A DNA stretch of 64,000 nt from positions 41,054,231-41,118,230 of the forward strand of contig CM046457.1 of the NCBI GenBank assembly GCA_025506515.1, written 5' to 3'. This stretch comes from Flaveria trinervia. Taxonomy: Eukaryota; Streptophyta; Magnoliopsida; Asterales; Asteraceae. Below the pieces are notes generated by a model. That model saw nothing but the letters and a program-made list of their open reading frames with translations, did not search any database and was not told the DNA's origin. Positions 47,401 through 58,932 of the stretch are shown here, one piece after another; the first letter of the stretch is position 1; each line of letters begins with the position of its first letter. Position numbers and translations under genes: made by a program.

Positions 47401-50400
47401 TGAATGCAGGGTTCTTCAGCATGCCAAAGGAGCATCTGGTATGTAGACAGTGGAGGATCTATGCATATGACTGGGAGCAGTTCTCTTCTTAATGACTACT
47501 CTCAAGGAAAGAAGGGATTTGTTTCATTTGGAAATGATGCCAAGGGTTACATCATCGGGAAAGGATATGTGTTGATGATGTTAACCATGTGGAGAATCTC
47601 AAGTATAATTTGCTGAGTGTCAGTCAGATGTGTGATAAAGGGCATGTTGCACTTTTCACAAGCCAGAACTGCAGGATTCTGTCTTCCCATGTTCTGGGGC
47701 TGATTGACAAGGTATTGGATGAACATACTCTCCTGAAGGCCAACAGGATTGGAAGAGTGTATGCCTTGGATTTGTCAAAGAAGATTGATTTGAAGGGTCA
47801 TCCTTGCCTGTTCTCCAAAGCCTCTCCTAAGGAATCTAAACTGTGGCATAGAAGGCTGGGTCATGTTAATCTCAAAAACATGAATCAGCTGATCCATAAT
47901 AGTTTAGTGAGAGGTCTACCAATAAAGGAGTTCCACTGTGATGAAACGTGCACTACTTGTTTGAAAGGAAAAGAGCACAAAGTCTCATCCCTCCTATTGA
48001 AGAACCTAAGTCCACTGCCTGCTTGCAGTTACTGCACATGGATCTATTTGGTCCTGTGAGAGTGATGAGCATGGAAAGAAGAAATACTGTCTGGTAATTG
48101 TGGATGATTACTCCATATTTGTATTGACTTTCTTCTTGCATCAAAGGATGAGGTTCTCAGACGATTATAAACTTTGTGTTGTATGTTGAGAAGCGTATTC
48201 CCTATCAGTCAAGTGTATAAGGAGTGATAATGGAACTAAATTCAGAAACCATACACTTGATGATTTTTATCTAGCAAAAGGAATCAAGAGGCAGTTTAGC
48301 ATCCCAAGGACTCCAGAACAAAATGGAGTAGTGGAGAGAAAGAACAAGACCCTAATTGAAGCTGGCAGGTCTATGTTGGCTGATTTTGGTTTGCCATTGA
48401 CCTTTTGGGCTGAAGCTGTTAACACAGCTTCTATGTGTAGAATAGAGTATTAGTAAATACGAGGTTGATGAAGACTCCATATGAAGTTCTACATCATTTG
48501 GCTCCTCTAATTTCATTCTTCAAAACCTTTGGGTGTCCTTGTTTCATTCTAAACACAAAGGATCAACTCCACAAATTTGATCCTAAGGTGGATGCAGGGT
48601 ATTTTGTAGGTTATTCATCCACATGCAAGGCTTACAGGGTCTTCAACTGCAGAACAAAGTTGGTTGAAGAAACCTTGCATATGAAATTCAATGAATCTCC
48701 TAAGGATAAAATTCCACAAAACCCTATGGAGTTGTTTGATCTGGACATACTGCAATATGTTCCTTTTCAATCTCCAGCTGTTGCAGATCATATGGATAAA
48801 CCATCTTCTGCAGCAAGTCTTCCACCTGGTGGTACTGAAGATGATGATGATATCAGTACTCACCTTTTCAAGATTAGTGACCAACTACCTGAGTCTGCTA
48901 AACTTGATGTCCATGTAGCTTCTGTAGCTCCATCCACAACAAATGCTGATGAGATTTTTGACTCCTCTACATCATTTGACTTGCCATCTAATACTTGGTT
49001 TCAAGAATCGAGATCACCATCTGCTGCTGTTGAACCAGCTACAAACACTTGCACCGATCTTATAGTATACCAAGAGCTAAACAATCACCCCATGTCTCAA
49101 ATCATTGGTGATATAAATGCTGGTGTCTCAACCAGAAGTCAATTGTCTAACTTCTGCTTCTATGCTCTCTTCATCAGTCAACTAGAGACAAAGAACTATC
49201 ATGTTGCTTTGAGAGACAATGGATGGGTTGAAGCCATGCAGCTTGAGCTACTTCAGTTCAAAAATCAGCAAGTGTGGGAACTGGTTTTTCTACCCCCAGG
49301 TGAGTGTGCAATAGGCACTAAATGGGTGTTTAGGAATAAAACTGATGAAAATGGGCTTATTGTCAAGAACAAGGCTAGACTGGTTGTACAAAGGTTTTCA
49401 CAAGAAGAAGGTATTGATTATGATGAAACCTTGCCCCTGTAGCCAGACTAGAGGCAATTAGATTGTTCTTAGCCTATGCTGCATTCCACAATCTTAAAGT
49501 TTTTCAAATGGATGTCAAAAGTGCATTTTTATATGGTAAAATAAAAGAAGAGGTTTATGTGTGTCAACCACCAGGTTTTGAGGACAGTAAACATCCTGAT
49601 TGGGTTTATCAACTTGATAAGGCTCTTTATGGGTTGAAGCAAGCTCCTAAAGCCGGGTATGAAACACTTTCAAATTTTCTTCTTAAAAATAATTTCACTA
49701 GAGGCTCTATAAATACAACTTTGTTTATAAAGAAAGTGGATCAGCATAAGCTACTTGTTCAAATTTATGTTGATGATATTATTTTTGCATCCTTTGATCC
49801 CAGTTGTGTGATGATTTTACAAGTCTAATGAAACAAAAGTTTGAAATGAGTGCAATGGGAGAATTACAGTTCTTTCTAGGCTTGCAAATCAAACAAAAGG
49901 CTGATAGAACCTTTATTCATCAATCAAAATATACAAAAGAACTTTTGAATAAGTTTGATTTACAAAATTGTAAGCTTTGTTCTACTCCCATGTGCAACAC
50001 CACACAACTGGATGCAGATCAGAAAGGTAAAGCTGTTCATGAAACACTTTACAGATGTATGATTGGATCCTTGATGTACTTAACAGTTTCTAGACCTGAT
50101 ATCATGTTTGCAACTTGTGTTTGTGCTAGATTTCAGGCTGCTCCTAAAGAATCTCATTTGATTGCAGTCAAGAGAATTTTTAGATATCTGCAAGGTACTT
50201 AATCTCTAGGTCTGTTGTATTCCACTGGACACTCTTGCAAATTAGTTGCTTTTTCAGATAGTGACTATGCTGGATGTACGTTAACTAGAAATTCAACTTC
50301 TGGTGGATGTCAATTCCTAGGCAACTGTTTGATTTTTTAGCAGAGTAAGAAACAAACATCTGTTGCTACATCCACTGCTGAAGCAGAGTACATTGCTGCT

Positions 50401-50709
50401 GCAAGTTGTACATCTCAGGTACTCTGGCTTCAAAACCAACTATTGGATTATGGCATTACGGAGACTAAGAATCCATTATTGATGGATAGTGCTTCAGCTC
50501 TGTGCATTGTCAAGAATCCAGTCCAGCACTCTAGGACCAAACATATAGAGATCAAACACCATTTTATTAGGGATTGTTTTGAAAAAGGTCTGATTGATCC
50601 AAAGTTTGTGGCTAGTGCTGATGAGCTTGCAGATATATTTACTAAGCCTTTGGATAGTTCAACTTTCCAAAACCTTTTGTTAAGGCTTGGTATGCTGCAG
50701 CTAGAATAA
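47401..50709 (+). pseudogene. pol: Copia D pol: protease to RNase H
   Basis: Protease DSG intact (47446-47454). Integrase zinc region LWHRRLGHVN...CTTCLKGKEHK (about 47840-47975) intact. Catalytic Asp (48041), Asp (48236, in SDNGTKF) and Glu (48334) are present, with frameshifts near 47995, 48075 and 48435. RT is open for 325 codons (48465-49442), one base lost near 49430, then YVDDI intact (49766-49777) and frameshift near 49800. RNase H keeps TAEAEYIAAAS and TKHIEIKHHFIRD, with TAG codons at about 50200 and 50338; terminal TAA 50707-50709. Confidence 0.88.
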
Positions 50710-50994
50710 GTGATAACTACTGATGATCTCAGTAAACAAGTACCGATGATCATTAGTAAACATGTCACAAATATGTACTAATTCTGTTAAAAGACACTGA
50801 TGCAGTTACAACTACTGATGTAGTTATAATTCCTGATGTCAGTAAAAACAGATAAGTACTGATGTCCTATGAAACAACTGAAATCAGCTAAAAAGTTTGA
50901 TGAGTAAGTGTTGAGGATAGTATGAAACAGCTGAAAAGCTAAGAATTAAAGAAAACTACTGATAAGAATTTTCACTTCAGTCGTTTCCACAAAC
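50710..50994 (+). promoter_or_regulatory. Copia D pol-ORF3 spacer, first part
   Basis: A motif array (AACTACTGATG, GAAACAGCTGAAA and similar), no coding. Copia E interrupts it; it resumes at 56026. Confidence 0.55.
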
Positions 50995-50999
50995 TGCTG
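50995..50999. other. Target-site duplication of Copia E, left
   Basis: TGCTG, repeated at 56021-56025 immediately after the other end of Copia E. Confidence 0.9.
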
Positions 51000-51891
51000 T
51001 GTTAGGATCTCAGCATCTAGTTTGATCAATTAGATTGGATTTGCAGCGGAATGAGCCCACGAATTAACAGATTTAAACAAGAACACATTAAATTTATCAA
51101 TGAAACATTGTTTGTTATAGAGAGAGAATTTCTGCCAAAAGATATATTCATTCAATATATGCTTTGGCTGGCTTTTGCGCAACATTACAATTAGGTCATC
51201 TTTCCTTTTATAAAGAAAGCTGACGTCAGCTGATGTCACTTGACAGTGACATCTAACCGTTATTTAACTACTGAAAGTTAACACAACTACTGAAGATGTC
51301 AAACAGCTGACATCTTCTTACAAAAATACCAAGTGTTAACTATCACTACAACTACTGAAAAGAAACTACTGAAACAACAACGACTGAAGAACATGCTCTT
51401 TAGTCGTTTTACAAGTACTAAAATAAAAAAGAAAACTACTAAAAGGAAACCATCCCAACAAATGAAGAATGCTTCTTTAGCTGTTGTGACAAACTCTGAA
51501 GGCTTCAGTACTTGGACTTCTTGAACTTCAGTTGTTGTCATCAGCTGATGTCTTCAGTCTTTGTACTTCAGATGTTGATCTTCAGTACTTTAGTCCTCAG
51601 CCGTTGAAGTCTTCAGTACTTAGTCTTCAGCTGTTGAAGTCTTTAGTACTTTAGTCTTCAGCTATTGAACTTTAGACTTTGGTCTTCAGCTGTTGGTCTT
51701 TAATAATTTAGTCTTCAGCTATTGATCTTCAGACTTTGGTCTTCAGCTGTTGAAGTCTTCAGTACTTTAGTCTTCAGCTGTTGATCTTCAGACTTTGTCA
51801 AACAGCTGATCAAGTCTTTAGTAGTTGTTGTGATGTCTTGTGGGACTTAAAGGTTTTTCTGATCTGGCTCATTGGTTCTTTTGGTCCAACA
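51000..51891 (-). repeat. Copia E 3' LTR
   Basis: 892 bp; on the minus strand TGTTGGACC...CCTAACA. U3 array of CTTCAGCTGTTGAAGTCTT and CAGTACTTTAGT units (about 51540-51800). Promoter at 51204-51228. It differs from the other LTR at about nine positions in the first 215 bases compared by eye. Confidence 0.92.
51204..51228 (-). promoter_or_regulatory. Copia E LTR core promoter (left LTR)
   Basis: TGACGTCA (51221-51228) and CTTTATAAAAGG (51204-51215) on the minus strand. Confidence 0.55.
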
Positions 51892-52119
51892 AACTCCCCC
51901 TGAACCAATGCAGCCAAAAACTTTAAGCTTATTGAAGATGTCCCACTTATTATGGCAGAAAGATTGGTCTTTTTGTCTTCTAGATCAGCTCAGAAGTGAC
52001 CCTTGTAAGCACAGGCCTGGGAAGAAGTCTTAATGATCTGTTTGCAAAGGATGGATGGGAACTCTATCTTGGGGAACTGGACACAGAGCAGTTACCCCAT
52101 CCATGAGATCTACTTCCCA
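51892..52119 (-). other. Copia E 3' untranslated region and polypurine tract
   Basis: GGTTCAGGGGGAGTT (51892-51906, minus strand) next to the LTR; the remainder matches the other copies. Confidence 0.72.
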
Positions 52120-54603
52120 AATATGAGTCTGTAAGACTCCCTTGTATAGGCCTCAAGAAAGGTTATTTGTTCCTCCATGGTAAGCTCTTCTGTTTCTCCT
52201 TCAAAGAGTGATTCTGGCCCATAGTACTGAGGAGGTATTTGGCCTACTTTCCATTTTTTAGCTCCACAGTTGTTATGATTCTATATGCGAATTCATCTGG
52301 GTGAATACCCTCTAAGAACAACTGGAGCTCATTCTTTCTAACTTCCTCAAGCCTCCTATACACTAACCCCTTTTTCACCACTTTATTCTCCAGCATCTTT
52401 TGTGGGGTCAGTTTAGCTTTATAGGCTTTCTTGAAGTCATCTAGTATCTCCCAAGGTGATACTACAAAGGCCAGTGAGATCACTTCATCTACAATCTTCT
52501 TTACTTGGCCAATGTGTCTCTGTGGAATATTTTTCTTTTGAATCCTATGAGACACCCTGGGATCAGGCCAAATCTCACTCCCTCTTTTTGATATTGAAAG
52601 GTATGTTTGAGAGTGTATAATCTCTGAGCATGTTTCTTCATATTGATGATTGAAGATGTGGCAACGTATGCTTTGTCGACTCTTCTCAACAATTCCTCAT
52701 CATGTTGTTTGTGAAGCTCTTCTTCTTAAAATTTGTTTTTGAGATTCAGGAGTAATTGTTGGAGGGTGACTTATGGCCTTAGGCAACTGTAGAACATCTA
52801 AGATTGGCAGCCTGTCTTCATCTTCGTCATTATCTTCTTCTTCCTCTTCTAGCCTCAGTACCCTTCTCTTCCTCTTCTGGGGTACATCATCGGCTATTGG
52901 TTTTGTGGGTAAGGGAATTGGTTTAGTGGGTTGTGGTTGTGGTGGTTTTGGTGTGGGAATTTTGACAGGCTGTTCTAGCATTTTGGATGTAAGTGAGGTT
53001 TTAGATTGTTTTACTAGTTCAGACCTACTCCCAGCACCAGCTTCATTCAAGGCTTCAATGACCAGCCCTTTGGTATATACTTCAGACAAACAGATCTTGG
53101 TGGTTATTGCCAAGATGCTGTCCCTGGACCATGACTTTATTTCAATCAATGATCTTCCAAGATACTTAGCTATGAACCTGATCATGATTTCCAGCCTTTC
53201 CCTATCCAACACACTATAACCAGCCCATCTTGATTGTATCTTTTCTATTTCCAGCCTACTGATCTCAGAGTCTAATGTGGTTGTGTCATGACCATGTCTA
53301 AATAGCTGATCTATAATTTTATCCATTGATCTGCTATGAGCTTCATCAGCATCTTTAACAAGATCTTCTAATGATTTTTCTTCATCAGCTCTTCACTCAG
53401 CACTTTTCTTTCTTTTATATGTAATCAGCTGTTCTGAGATCAGTTATTTCTCAACCTCCTTCTCTTTCTCAGGCTCTTTCTCTTTTTCAGGCTCTTTCTC
53501 AGCATCAACTCTCTTTCTTTTCTTATCTTTCACTGCCTTAGACTTTGCAGTCTCCCCCTTTTTGGTTGCATTGGAATCAGGGGTTTGGAAGGCAGAAAGA
53601 GATTTATGAACAGCATCATCAATGAGGGTTTGTAGATTGGATGGAATCCGCTCATCAATGGCTTTATGCACTATGTCAGTGAGGATGGGAGTGATGAGAG
53701 CTAAGGAGTTTTAAAAGATAGCAACCATCTGCTCAGAGGGATTCTGTCCCTAAGAGGTGGTGCCAAAAGCAGAGGCTGGTGGCTCAGTTATGTGTGTAGG
53801 CGCAGTGTTTGGTGAACCTTCAATTGAAGGTGCCATCTGTGGGGTTATTCGGGTAGATGGTCTTTGATCCTGAGACATTTTGGCAATCAGCTTGTTGAGT
53901 CTACTTACCTCATTCTCTAGGATGGTATTTTGGGCTAGAACATCATAGAAAAAGCCCAGGTCATCATCAGTCTGTGCTGAATCACCTGACCTCCTCATTG
54001 AATCAGGATGTACATGCTGTGAGTGTAGATCAATAGTAGCATGTGCCCCTTGTTCGTGGTATTGGGGACTTCCTACCTCAGGACTATGTCCTTCATTGGC
54101 AGTTGCCTCTGGTAAGGTCTTATGGATGATACCAACTTCATCCTGATCATATGCTGAAGCAGGAGAACTCGCAGCCTCACCAGATGTTCGAATCTCCTTT
54201 TCTACACTTGGAGATGGAACAATGTAACCCCTGTGCTGTGGGTTATCAGAAGCATTTGGATCCTCCCCCTCAATTGTTGAGGCTATCCCAGTTTTGAGTG
54301 GTATCTAGGGAGGGGGTGAGGAATGCAACTAAGTCAGCACTTTTGCAACTATCATGGTAGGACTTTGGGGGGCGGTTGCAGTGGGAGATGGTGTGAAAGC
54401 AGTATGCACCCGGGGAGAGTGGTGCGTTTCAATGGCAACCTCCTCAAATGAGGAAGGTTCTAGATGTATAGGTGCCCCAAATGTGGTTGTTGCAGGATCC
54501 TATTGAGAGGAAGCCTGAGCGGTTGAGTTTGGGTGAGTACGTGTATCTACTAGGGGGTTATGGCCAGTAGATATATCTTGCGTTTGTGTTGCAGGGGCAT
54601 CCT
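52120..54603 (-). pseudogene. Copia E ORF3 C-terminal two thirds
   Basis: Stop at 52120-52122. The longest frame is 208 codons (52700-53326): MDKIIDQLFRHGHDTTTLD, RFIAKYLGRSLIEIKSWSRD, then a Pro/Lys-rich linker, and VLRLEEEEEDNDEDED. Also clear are HKAIDERIPSNLQTLIDDA with a PEKEKEPEKEKE tract (53444-53671), and SAQTDDDLGFFYDVLAQNT (53750-53998). N-terminal residues up to the Pro-rich part are deleted. Confidence 0.82.
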
Positions 54604-54700
54604 CATCAGAGTATGCGGTTTGTTTCCGGATTGTTCACCATAGGCACAAACTATGTGGTTTGTTTCTAGATTGGAAAATTGAACTATCCGGATCCTCATC
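54604..54700 (-). other. Copia E deletion junction with scrambled gag filler
   Basis: Between ORF3 and gag lie about 100 bp made partly of gag pieces out of order. TTTCCGGATTGTTCACCATA appears here and again in its normal place near 54740; TCATCAGAGTATG/TTG also occurs twice. This looks like template switching during reverse transcription. Confidence 0.65.
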
Positions 54701-54919
54701 AGAGTATTGTTCCTTCTTCTTCGGAACCATTTGGTTGGTTTCCGGATTGTTCACCATAGGCTTATGTGGACCATGTACCACAGATGTCCAACAACCTGAA
54801 CTGTTAACAGACAGATGATGGAGCATTCTTCGTTGACATATGTTATACTCAGTCCTAACCAGCATCGGAGGCTTGGTTGAGGAACCAGTATTGTGAGGGT
54901 CATTTGAAGGAGTAGTCAT
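54701..54919 (-). pseudogene. gag: Copia E gag N-terminal remnant
   Basis: ATG at 54919 (MTTPSNDPHNTGSS), with another in-frame ATG two codons upstream at 54925. The open frame reaches 54635, running into the filler. Only about 70 gag codons remain, without any knuckle. Confidence 0.8.
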
Positions 54920-55129
54920 ATTCATAATTCAGACAAATTCAAGGTAAACAAATTAAATCTAGCTCAAAACCACTTAGAACCTCAAACAAAATGGCCAGAA
55001 GCAACAGAAACTCAATCTCTATAACTGATTCTTGCAAATTTGCTAATTCGATCAAACGTAGATAGCAAAATAATAATTTCAATGATCAATTGTTAAATTG
55101 ATCAATGATTAACCCGCTCTGATACCAAT
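54920..55129 (-). other. Copia E leader: primer-binding site and perfect palindrome
   Basis: TGGTATCAGAGC on the minus strand (55116-55127). The palindrome at 55083-55104 is perfect: TGATCAATT, four-base loop, AATTGATCA. Confidence 0.8.
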
Positions 55130-56020
55130 TGTTAGGATCTCAGCATCTAGTTTGATCAATTAGATTGGATTTGCAGCAGAATGAGCCCACAAATTAACAA
55201 ATTTAAATAAGAACACATGAAATTTATCAATGAAACATTGTTTGTTATAGAGAGAGAATTTCTGCCAAAAGGAATATATTCATTCAATATATGCTTCGGC
55301 TGGCTTTCGCGCAACATTACAATTACGTCATCTTTCCTTTTATAAAAAAGCTGACGTCAGCTGATGTCACTTGACAGTGACATCTAACCGTTATTTAACT
55401 ACTGAATGTTACACAACTACTGAAGATGTCAAACAGCTGACATCTTCTTACAAAAATACCAAGTGTTAACTATCACTACAACTACTAAAAAGAAACTACT
55501 GAAACAACAACGACTGAAGAACATGCTCTTTAGTCGGTTTACAAGTACTGAAATAAAAAAGAAAACTACTGAAAGGAAACCATCACAACAACTGAAGAAT
55601 GCTTCTTTAGCTGTTGTGACAAACTCTGAAGGCTTCAGTACTTGGACTTCTTGAACATTAGTTGTTGTCATCAGCTGATGTCTTTAGTCTTTGTACTTCA
55701 GTTGTTGATCTTTAGTACTTTAGTCTTCAGCTGTTGAAGTCTTCAGTACTTTAGTCTTCAGCTGTTGAAGTCTTCAGTACTTTAGTCTTAAGCTATTGAA
55801 CTTCAGACTTTGGTCTTCAGCTGTTGGTCTTCAGTACTTTAGTCTTCAGCTGTTGATCTTCAGACTTTGGTCTTCAGTTGTTGAAGTCTTCAGTACTTTA
55901 GTCTTTAGCTGTTGATCTTCAGACTTTGTCAAACAGCTGATCAAGTCTTTAGCAGTTGTTGTGATGTCTTGTGGACTTAAAGGTTTTTCTTATCTGGCTC
56001 ATTGGTTTTTTGGTCCAACA
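55130..56020 (-). repeat. Copia E 5' LTR
   Basis: 891 bp, partner of 51000-51891. Promoter copy: TGACGTCA (55352-55359) and TATA-like TTTATAAAAA (55338-55347). The 3' end of the LTR touches the primer site with a two-base gap. Confidence 0.92.
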
Positions 56021-56025
56021 TGCTG
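56021..56025. other. Target-site duplication of Copia E, right
   Basis: TGCTG, identical to 50995-50999; Copia D spacer resumes here. Confidence 0.9.
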
Positions 56026-56350
56026 TTTCACTCTAAACAGCTCATGACAAAACCATGTCTTCCGTAGTTTCACAACTACTGATGACTAATACCAACTCCT
56101 TAGTGGTTTACAACAGCTGAAGACAAAACCAAGGTTTTCAGTAGTTTCACAACTACTAATGACTAAAACCAAGTCTTCAGTTGTTTTCAAACGTCTGATA
56201 GTTAAAACGACGTCTTCAGTTGTTTTCATAACAACTGATGCCAACACTAACACTTTCAGTCGTTTTCATTTCAGCCTTTTCTTAACCTATAAATACCTGC
56301 ACTTATAGACAACGTTTCATAAGCCGTTTTCAAACCTTTCTCTCTCAACA
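56026..56350 (+). promoter_or_regulatory. Copia D pol-ORF3 spacer, second part
   Basis: A motif array (CAGTAGTTTCACAACTACTGATG pattern) to about 56270, then a TATA box, then a 53-base leader to the ORF3 ATG. Confidence 0.6.
56286..56297 (+). promoter_or_regulatory. TATA box upstream of ORF3 (Copia D)
   Basis: CCTATAAATACC, ending 54 bp before the ATG at 56351. It is on the plus strand here, following the orientation of the element, which argues against chance. Confidence 0.6.
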
Positions 56351-56934
56351 ATGGCGACCATGAAACTCAAACCCCGACAAAACTGTGTTGCCTACCTTTC
56401 AAAATCGGCCTTCTGGGACAAGTTTGACACTGCCATCGATCTTATGGTGGATCCCCATACAGAACAGCCTTTCTTCTGAATCCTACCATATATCCTGACT
56501 CCTTATCCCAGTTCTGGACCAATGTCTCTGTAATAACTGGTGAGAATGATAGACAAATCACTATCCAGTCGTTGGTGAACCAGAAACAAGTGCTCATCAC
56601 CCTCGACATCATTCGCAAAACCCTAAATTTGCATGATGGCACCTATCCTAAAGAATACCCGAAAGGCACCACTGATATGTCTTTTATCCATAACGGGTAT
56701 GAAGGCGACTTAAGTGCTACAACCATACTTAAAAGCACTTCCATGATGCTGAATGATTATCTTTCATATGGTGAATGTCTGCCTTACCTCAAAGACATCT
56801 TCTTGGGATCAGATGTCTTCCTGATGGCAACAGGTATTGTTCTCTATCCTTGAACGCCAAAATCTAAATTTTTTTGAGATAGTGTTCATGGAACTAAAGG
56901 ATCTGGCTCAGAAACCTGTGGCAAACAGATGGTA
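56351..56934 (+). pseudogene. Copia D ORF3 N-terminal part
   Basis: ATG at 56351 (MATMKLKPRQNCVAYL). One base is lost near 56450 after LMVD, and another near 56730. The conserved block is recognisable through KEYPKGTTDMSFIHNGYEGD to KPVANRW, where it is cut at about 56934 and joined to inverted fragment F through shared TGG. Confidence 0.8.
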
Positions 56935-58262
56935 AGGTCTTATGGATGATACCAACTTCATCCTGATCATATGCTGAACCAGGAGAAGTGGCAGCCTCAC
57001 CAGATGTTCGAATCTCCATTTCTACACTTGGAGATAGAACAATGTACCCCTGTGCTGTGGGTTATCAGAATCATTTGGATCCTCCCCCTCAATTGTTGAG
57101 GCTATCCCAGTTTGGAGTGGTCTCTGGGGAGGGGGTGAGGAATGCAACTGAGTCAGCACTTTTGCAACTATTATGGTAGGACTTTGGGGGGCGGTTGCAG
57201 TGGGAGATGGTGTGAAAGCAGTATGCACCCAGGGAGAGTGGTGTGTTTCAATGGCAACCTCTTCAAATGAGGAAGGTTCCAGATGTATAGGTGCCCCAAA
57301 TGTGGTTGCTGCAGGCTCCTGTTGAGAGGAAGCCTGAGCGGTTGAGGTTGGGTGAGTACGTGTATCTACTGGGGGTTATGGCTAGTAGATATATCCTGCG
57401 TTTGTGTTGCAGGGGCATCCTCAGGGGACTCATCTCCCTGAGCAGCCGTTTTGGGTTTCTTGTGTTTTGGTTTGGTGGGGACTTTGGATTTAGAGGTGGT
57501 GGCTGTGGGTTCCAGCTGCGTGGGTTTTTGCAGCTTGGCAGCCTCTTTGAGTGACTGGTCTGAGTTATGCCTAGAGTATACCTCAGGCAATACAGCCATG
57601 GCAGGGACTCCAAGGCCAACAAGTCCCTCAACTTTCAGCTGGTTCTCTATAATGGCCATTATGAACCGTGGATATAATATCCATCGGTTAGCAATAGGTT
57701 TTGAGGCCATATCCTTAAGTTCAAGAAATATTATTTCAGAAAAATTTAAGCTTTGTTGCTCAAGGATAGAGAAAAATACCTGCTGCCACCTGGTTGACAT
57801 TTCATCCCAAGATGAAGTCTTAGGGGCTAGACATACATTCAACATATGAAAAATAAGGTGTTCTGCGTCATGGAAATGCTTCTTTAGGATGGTAGAAGCG
57901 ATGAGGTTACCGTGGTATCCATGGTGGGCAAAGGATAGATCAGTGGTGTCCTTTGAATATCCAGCGGGGAAGGTGGCATCATCCAGTTGTAGGGTTTGGC
58001 GAAGGATTGCCGGAGTGATGACCACCTTACGGGAGTTGACGAATGACTAGAGAGACTTGGTGTCATTCTCTCAAGTGGTAAGGGTGACGTTCGTCCAGAA
58101 CTGATTTAGGGATTCGGCATAAATGGTTGGATTGATAAGGAAGGCCGTTTTGTATGGAAAATGGACAACTAGATCAATGGCAGTATCAAACTTTGTCCAG
58201 AAATGTGATTTGGTAAGGTAGGCAACACAGTTGTGTCGTGGTTTAAGCTGCATGGTCGCCAT
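56935..58262 (-). pseudogene. Copia F ORF3 N-terminal 440 codons
   Basis: ATG at 58262 (MATMQLKPRHNCVAYL). A TAG near 58048 interrupts, then 219 open codons (57366-58025) give the best view of the N-terminal block: TDLSFAHHGYHGNLIASTIL, KHFHDAEHLIFHMLNV, WDEMSTRWQQVFFSILEQQS, KPIANRWILYPRFIMAII, followed by a Lys/Pro/Ser-rich segment. Ends at the junction with D, just before the HVHP region. Confidence 0.82.
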
Positions 58263-58932
58263 TAATGTGAGAGAAGGTTTGTAGTTTTTGAACGTTAGGT
58301 TTGAGATGATGAAGCTCTGTAGGATTAGGTATTTATAGGGTAAGGGTGATAAAACAACTGAAGGTTTGGTGTTAATCATCAGTAGTTTTAAACGACTGAT
58401 GACGTGGTATTAACCTTTAGAGGTTGAAACAACTGAAGTCTTGGTTTTAGGCATCAACAATAATAAACTTACTGAAAACCATGGTTTTGACTTCAGATGT
58501 TGGAAACAACTAAGGACTTGGTGTTAGTCATCAGTAGTTGTGAAACTACTGAAGACATGGTTTTGTCATCAGTTGTTGTAAACGACTGAAGACTTGTTGT
58601 TAGTCATCAGTAGTTGTGAAACTACTGAAGACATGGTTTTGTCATCAGTTGTTTAAGATGAAACAGCAGTTGTAAACACCTGAAGAGAAAATTCCCATCA
58701 GTAGTTTTCGTCAATTCATAGCTTTTCAGCTGTTTCATACTGTCCTCAACACTTACTCATCAGTCTTTTTGGCTGTTTTCAGTTGTTTCATAGGACACCA
58801 GTACTTATCTGTTTTTACTAACATCAGTAGTTATAACTACATCAGGAGTTTGTATCAGAATCAGTACTTATTTGTGACATGTTTACGAATGAGCCTCAGT
58901 ACGTGTTTACTGAGATCATCAGTAGTTGTCAC
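58263..58932 (-). promoter_or_regulatory. Copia F spacer with TATA box and the clearest motif array
   Basis: TATA box CCTATAAATACC at 58328-58339, 66 bp from the ATG at 58262. About twenty CAGTNGTT/AACNACTG motifs lie between 58350 and 58930, several as hairpin pairs around GTGA or GTAA. Confidence 0.62.

Larger units (their letters stand above)
51000..56020 (-). mobile_element. Copia E: internally deleted derivative inserted in Copia D
   Basis: A 5,021-bp element with two LTRs of nearly equal length, primer site, the first third of a gag N-terminal domain, and the C-terminal two thirds of ORF3. All of pol, the spacer and the ORF3 N-terminus are missing. It must have moved using proteins made by other copies, as its target duplication shows normal integration. 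Confidence 0.93.
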
